From NCBI GenBank assembly GCA_028277945.1, contig JANQFH010000021.1, positions 251,722 through 315,721 of the forward strand: 64,000 nt of DNA. Reading direction: 5' to 3'. Under the pieces are notes generated by a model. It did no database searches and was not told the origin of the DNA. It saw only the letters and a program-made list of their open reading frames with translations. Numbering within the stretch: position 1 is the first letter of the stretch; each line of letters begins with the position of its first letter. The position numbers and the translations under genes were made by a program. Shown piece after piece: positions 60,314 to 64,000 of this stretch. The DNA is from Oligoflexia bacterium (GTDB lineage: Bacteria > Bdellovibrionota_G > JANQFH01).

Positions 60314-61270
60314 GTGCGACGACATCTACTCATTGCCATCTTACTTATGACCGGAACCACCCTGTTGATGGTGAGTCTGTTTGGCTGTGGTGTAAATAGT
60401 GACCCCAGCCTGGATTTAAGCCTGCTCGATAAAGTAGATAGCGATGGCGATGGCTTGAGTGACGCTGAAGAGCTCTTTCTTGGTACCGATCCCAACAAGC
60501 TTGATAGCGATGGTGATGGTTTTAACGACGATAAGGACAGCGACACCTACTTCAATGATGATGGTAGTGCCAAGTCTAATGATCTCTTAGGCTTTGGGGT
60601 GCTCGCAGCTTTGATGGGAATGCTAGGCAATGGTGCCTCTACAGCGGTTTATGGAACGACGTCGAGTAGTGATGGAACTTCTTCAAGTAGTGGTGGGGCC
60701 AACAGTTTGGAGCATGCTTTTTTTAGCTTTAATCGTACACCGCCAGACGCAAAAGCCTCAGCATCAAATGGAGATTTACATATACTTGTCAGCTGGACAG
60801 ATAAGAATGGCGAGCAGCAAAGTTATGAACGAATTTCGACGGGTACAGATCTTGATGGTGATCCCAAGGATGCGTCACCAACAGGTCTATTTGAGTGGGG
60901 CAAGACCACGGTATTGATCGCTTCCAATAGCAGTGTCGATCCCCTGCTCTATGATGCGTTTCTTACCAGCGCAGAGGGCGGCTCATTACCGGAGATCAGC
61001 TCCGTAAGCTATACACTTAAAGACTCCGTGGCTGATACAGACCCAAAGAGCGCTGCGCAACTTGAAGATGAAACCGACTGTAAACCAGATGAAATTTTCT
61101 CGGCAGTTGAGCTCGTTATCAACGGCGTTGCAGCGGATGCCAAGACCACTTGGTCGCGGGAGATTGATCTCGATCTCTGCGCTACAGCGCCTGATCAAGT
61201 TTCCCATAATCTTGCTGGATTGTGGTGCCGCGTGCCTTCAGGCAACCCACTAGACTGCCCTAAAATCTAA
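60314..61270 (+). CDS. Calcium-repeat lipoprotein
   Basis: 318 residues from GTG with AGGAGAG upstream. Lipoprotein signal ending SLFGC. Residues about 40-75 hold two thrombospondin type 3-like motifs (DSDGDGLSDAEELFLGTDPN, DSDGDGFNDDKDSD) that bind calcium. A Ser/Gly-rich low-complexity segment (about 115-135) precedes a strand-rich domain with two Cys pairs. Repeats of this kind are frequent in secreted, cell-wall or outer-membrane proteins. Function unknown. A TATAAT box at 60223-60228 lies upstream without a clear -35. Confidence 0.85.
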   Translation: MRRHLLIAILLMTGTTLLMVSLFGCGVNSDPSLDLSLLDKVDSDGDGLSDAEELFLGTDPNKLDSDGDGFNDDKDSDTYFNDDGSAKSNDLLGFGVLAALMGMLGNGASTAVYGTTSSSDGTSSSSGGANSLEHAFFSFNRTPPDAKASASNGDLHILVSWTDKNGEQQSYERISTGTDLDGDPKDASPTGLFEWGKTTVLIASNSSVDPLLYDAFLTSAEGGSLPEISSVSYTLKDSVADTDPKSAAQLEDETDCKPDEIFSAVELVINGVAADAKTTWSREIDLDLCATAPDQVSHNLAGLWCRVPSGNPLDCPKI

Positions 61271-61323
61271 AACCGATCAGAACGCTTGCTATTGGCCGCT
61301 ATCTTGATAACTTCAAGAAAGCC

Positions 61324-61527
61324 ATGAAGCTTGTAGGCCCTAATCCAGCAACCGTAAAAGTGCTAACGATTATTCTCGCGCTGCTCTTTGTGATTTTTGC
61401 GTTGCTCTTCTTTGGCCATGCCCTGCAGAAGCTACGTAAAGAACCGGTGCAGGCGATGCAAGACGCTTTTCTTGGCCTTCTCAATCTATTGGCGGGGCTC
61501 TTTAGTACCTACATCCTGTTTACCTGA
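61324..61527 (+). CDS. Small membrane protein
   Basis: 67 residues: two hydrophobic segments (VKVLTIILALLFVIFALLFF and LGLLNLLAGLFSTYIL) joined by a basic loop. A weak AAGAAAG lies before ATG. It is between the calcium-repeat lipoprotein and lysA on the same strand. It is probably a real small gene because of its clean membrane topology, but I recognise no family. Confidence 0.5.
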   Translation: MKLVGPNPATVKVLTIILALLFVIFALLFFGHALQKLRKEPVQAMQDAFLGLLNLLAGLFSTYILFT

Positions 61528-61589
61528 TCCAGGCTAGAGACGGCGACTTGACCGCGGAGGTGCGTTGACGTAGGTTGTCAGGCGCTCAT

Positions 61590-62849
61590 ATGGCTTTTGT
61601 GTATAAACATGGCGAATTCTGTTGTGGTGATCTGCCGCTTACGACCATTGCTGAGGCGTGTGGTACGCCAACCTTTGTTTATGATTTTGATGCCATTCGT
61701 AGGCAGGTGCAGGCTCTGCAACAGTCGCTGAGCGAGCTATCACCGCTGATCGCTTTTGCAGTAAAGTCCAATGCCAACCTAACGCTCTTACGCTTCTTAG
61801 CAAATTTAGGCTGTGGTTTTGATATTGTCTCGGGCGGTGAGTTCTATCGCGTGTTGCAGGCGGGTGGTGAAGCTAACAGAGTAGTCTTCCCAGGTGTTGG
61901 CAAACGCCGTGATGAGATTCGTGATGCCGTTGACCAAGGCGTGTTGATGCTAGCAGTGGAGTCTGGTGAAGAACTCGCAGCTGTTGCCGAGGTGGCGAAG
62001 CAGCTTAAGAAAAAGGCGGCAATCTCTCTGCGTATCAATCCCGAGATTGATGCCAAGACCCACCCCTACCTAGCGACGAGTTTGCGCGAATCAAAGTTTG
62101 GCGTTGCTCATACCGAGGGGTTGCAGCTATTCAAACAGGCTGCTGACTCACCCCATTTAGAGGTCGTGGGCATGTCTGTACATATTGGTACACAGGTTTT
62201 TACCGAGCAACCCTTTGTCGAGCTCTGCAACTTTTGTAAAGACTACCATGAGCGTCTAAAAGCAAATGGCGTGGTCCTTCGCTATCTAGACATCGGTGGT
62301 GGTCTAGGCATTGCTCACAAAGCGGAAGACGAAACCGTAACGCCACAACGCTACGGTGAGATCATCAGCCAATACCTTGGAGAGCTGGATCTGCAGTTAA
62401 TCATTGAGCCAGGACGGTCAGTAGTAGGCAATGCCGGTGTACTCTTAAGCAGTGTGCTCTACCGTAAACAGAACTTTGACAAGCGGTTTGTGGTGCTTGA
62501 TGCTAGCATGGGCGAGCTCATCCGTCCGAGCCTTTATGGCGCCTATCATGAGATTTTGCCGCTAAAAGAGAAGCGTGCTGCTTTGAGCCCAGCAGACTGG
62601 GTGGGACCGATCTGTGAGTCTGCGGACTTTCTTGCCAAGGCCAGGCCGTCGCCAGAAGTAGCGCAAGGAGAGCAGGTAGCGCTTCTGTCTGCTGGTGCTT
62701 ACGGTTTTGTCATGGCCTCTAATTACTGTGGTCGTCCACGCCCAGCTGAGGTTGCTGTTATGGATGGCAAATGGTATCTAATTCGCAAACGGGAGAGCTA
62801 CGAAGACCTCATCCGAGGCGAAGAAATCGTCGATCTGCCGATAAACTGA
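61590..62849 (+). CDS. lysA: Diaminopimelate decarboxylase
   Basis: 419 residues from ATG 61590 (MAFVYKHGEFCC, the usual opening with a TTG 15 bases before as alternative). The PLP lysine is in AFAVKSNANLTLL; HIGTQV near 200, EPGRSVVGNAG near 280, and GPICESADFLAK near 345 hold the phosphate-site and catalytic Cys residues. It decarboxylates meso-DAP to lysine. First gene of lysA-dapF-dapA. Confidence 0.97.
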   Translation: MAFVYKHGEFCCGDLPLTTIAEACGTPTFVYDFDAIRRQVQALQQSLSELSPLIAFAVKSNANLTLLRFLANLGCGFDIVSGGEFYRVLQAGGEANRVVFPGVGKRRDEIRDAVDQGVLMLAVESGEELAAVAEVAKQLKKKAAISLRINPEIDAKTHPYLATSLRESKFGVAHTEGLQLFKQAADSPHLEVVGMSVHIGTQVFTEQPFVELCNFCKDYHERLKANGVVLRYLDIGGGLGIAHKAEDETVTPQRYGEIISQYLGELDLQLIIEPGRSVVGNAGVLLSSVLYRKQNFDKRFVVLDASMGELIRPSLYGAYHEILPLKEKRAALSPADWVGPICESADFLAKARPSPEVAQGEQVALLSAGAYGFVMASNYCGRPRPAEVAVMDGKWYLIRKRESYEDLIRGEEIVDLPIN

Positions 62850-62872
62850 CGTTTTACATTGGGCACTCTGTC

Positions 62873-63742
62873 ATGTTCACCATACCTTTTATAAAGATGC
62901 ATGGCGCCGGTAATGACTTTATCATCCTCAAACAGGAAGATCTGCCGCCAACGGTGCCGTTAGCCGATCTGGTGCGGAATATGTGCGCGCGACAGCTTGG
63001 TATTGGTGCTGATCAACTGTTGTTGATCGGGCAAAGTCAACCGGGTGATCATGGATCGCTCTATCAGATGGACACCTACAACATGGATGGCTCCGTAGGA
63101 GGTGTTTGTGGTAATGGTCTGCGTTGTGTGGCGAGCTACCTGAGGAGCTCGGGTTTAGTGAGGGGGGGTGATTTTGCCATTGCCACGCCACAGAGGCAGC
63201 ATTATGCCAGGTTCGGGGAGAATGGTTCGGTAGCGATCAACATGGGGCCGCCCTCTTTTGAGCCAGAAGAGTTGCCAGCCAACTTGGCTGCAGGAGATTC
63301 ACCGAAGAAACCGGGCGACACAGTCGCCATTGCCGTAGAGGGTGAGGAGTTTACCGCAGTTTTGGTCTCTATGGGTAACCCCCACTGTGTCATTTTTGGG
63401 GACCACAAGCTACAAAAGCGTATAGCAGAGCTTGGCCCCAAGCTTGAAAACCATCCGCTCTTTCCACAACGGAGCAACGTCATGTTCGCATTGGTGCAAG
63501 ATCCACATCATATAAATGTCGCCCACTGGGAGCGCGGTAGTGGTGCTACTTTAGCCTGTGGTAGTGGTGCTTGCGCTACTGCGGCTGCTGCCATCGTTAC
63601 CGGAGTTGCTGAAACACCGGTAACAGTAAAGATGAGAGGTGGCGACATTCACATTGAGTGGGACGGTGTTGGTCAGGATATCTGGATGTCAGGTCCAGTG
63701 GCGCATATTTTTTCTGGCGACTATTACCTTAAAGATAGGTAA
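62873..63742 (+). CDS. dapF: Diaminopimelate epimerase
   Basis: 289 residues from ATG 62873 (MFTIPFIKMHGAGNDFI). The two catalytic cysteines lie in GGVCGNGLRC near residue 82 and ACGSGAC near residue 227. It converts LL-DAP to meso-DAP for peptidoglycan and lysine. The longer frame from 62771 would overlap lysA. The ribosome site is weak. dapA follows after 22 bases. Confidence 0.97.
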   Translation: MFTIPFIKMHGAGNDFIILKQEDLPPTVPLADLVRNMCARQLGIGADQLLLIGQSQPGDHGSLYQMDTYNMDGSVGGVCGNGLRCVASYLRSSGLVRGGDFAIATPQRQHYARFGENGSVAINMGPPSFEPEELPANLAAGDSPKKPGDTVAIAVEGEEFTAVLVSMGNPHCVIFGDHKLQKRIAELGPKLENHPLFPQRSNVMFALVQDPHHINVAHWERGSGATLACGSGACATAAAAIVTGVAETPVTVKMRGGDIHIEWDGVGQDIWMSGPVAHIFSGDYYLKDR

Positions 63743-63764
63743 GAGGAAGTAAGGAGAGCAGCCC

Positions 63765-64000
63765 ATGACACAGACAAAGACATTTCAAGGCATTATTCCT
63801 GCGGTACCAACCCCCTTCTACGAGAACAAACTCGATCTCAACTCTATGAAGGAGTTTTTGCAATACCTTAAGAGTGCTGGCGTGCATGGGATTGTTCTTT
63901 CCGGCACCACCGGAGAAGGGCCGACGGTGACACAGACAGAACTCACAGCGCTGTTCAAATGTGCAAGAGATGTGCTTGGTAGTGAGATACCGATCATCTG
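63765..64000 (+). CDS. dapA: 4-hydroxy-tetrahydrodipicolinate synthase, partial (3' end outside window)
   Basis: Open from the ATG at 63765, with AAGGAGAG upstream, to the window edge (78 codons). FQGIIPAVPTPFYENKLD is the DapA opening, and GIVLSGTTGEGPTVTQTE carries the conserved Thr-Thr and Gly-Glu of the active site. It condenses pyruvate with aspartate semialdehyde, feeding the DAP branch with dapF and lysA. Confidence 0.93.
   Translation, partial: MTQTKTFQGIIPAVPTPFYENKLDLNSMKEFLQYLKSAGVHGIVLSGTTGEGPTVTQTELTALFKCARDVLGSEIPII

Overview
The window reads as a continuous, gene-dense piece of a Gram-negative chromosome of moderate GC. The gene content fits a deltaproteobacterial lineage in the old broad sense (Desulfobacterota, Myxococcota, Bdellovibrionota and relatives). 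The pointers are tmk-holB-ricT in a row, ftsE-ftsX-envC-ctpA-divergent polysaccharide deacetylase in a row, fmt-PASTA-rpe, lysA-dapF-dapA, tolQRAB, PilZ and FHA proteins, and a Ser/Thr kinase with the HRDISPPNV catalytic loop familiar from myxobacteria. This placement rests on recalled neighbourhoods and is an inference. I saw no rRNA, tRNA, CRISPR array or prophage.

Layout. 1-5126 (minus): the end of a Tad secretion/pilus locus (tadC), a DUF192 protein, three consecutive FHA proteins (the last runs off the left edge), and a small heat-shock gene. 5320-9210 (plus): mutS, a TTG-started Ser/Thr kinase and a small unknown gene. 9220-11721 (minus): ricT, holB, tmk. 11847-22179 (plus): an envelope cluster with two FecR-domain proteins, two CsgG/GNA1162-like lipoproteins (one fused to OmpA), a beta-barrel, a Wza-like exporter and a Wzc-like tyrosine kinase. 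22169-30195: comM, ftsB, an outer-membrane protein, lon and two CNNM/CorC-type proteins. 30364-37554 (plus): purC-purS-purL-purF-fmt-PASTA-rpe. 37535-42133: a PilZ gene, the wreck of a histidine-utilisation operon, a lipoprotein/outer-membrane pair, and a Y1 (RayT-like) transposase with a dispersed GGGACGGAGGTT repeat. 42134-54983 (minus): HIT protein, sppA, cation antiporter, rpsA, an MltF-like transglycosylase, PilZ, and the deacetylase-ctpA-envC-ftsX-ftsE division block with a GerMN protein. 55034-64000: tolQRAB, ppx/gppA, a carotenoid-type membrane protein, a calcium-repeat lipoprotein, then lysA-dapF-dapA.

Together the genes serve cell-envelope building and division (FtsB, FtsEX-EnvC, CtpA, MltF, Tol, LysA/DapF/DapA), surface export, protein quality control (Lon, Hsp20), purine synthesis and DNA repair/replication. 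The least ordinary signals are: a hutU'-'hutI relic; a REP-like 12-mer linked to the transposase, with two of its four copies in coding sequence; a possible fourU-type RNA thermometer ahead of hsp20; promoters placed so that lon and tolQ messages would be leaderless or nearly so; and two 10-13-10 dyads abutting start codons. Several start codons below are my own choices, made from Shine-Dalgarno position or signal peptides.
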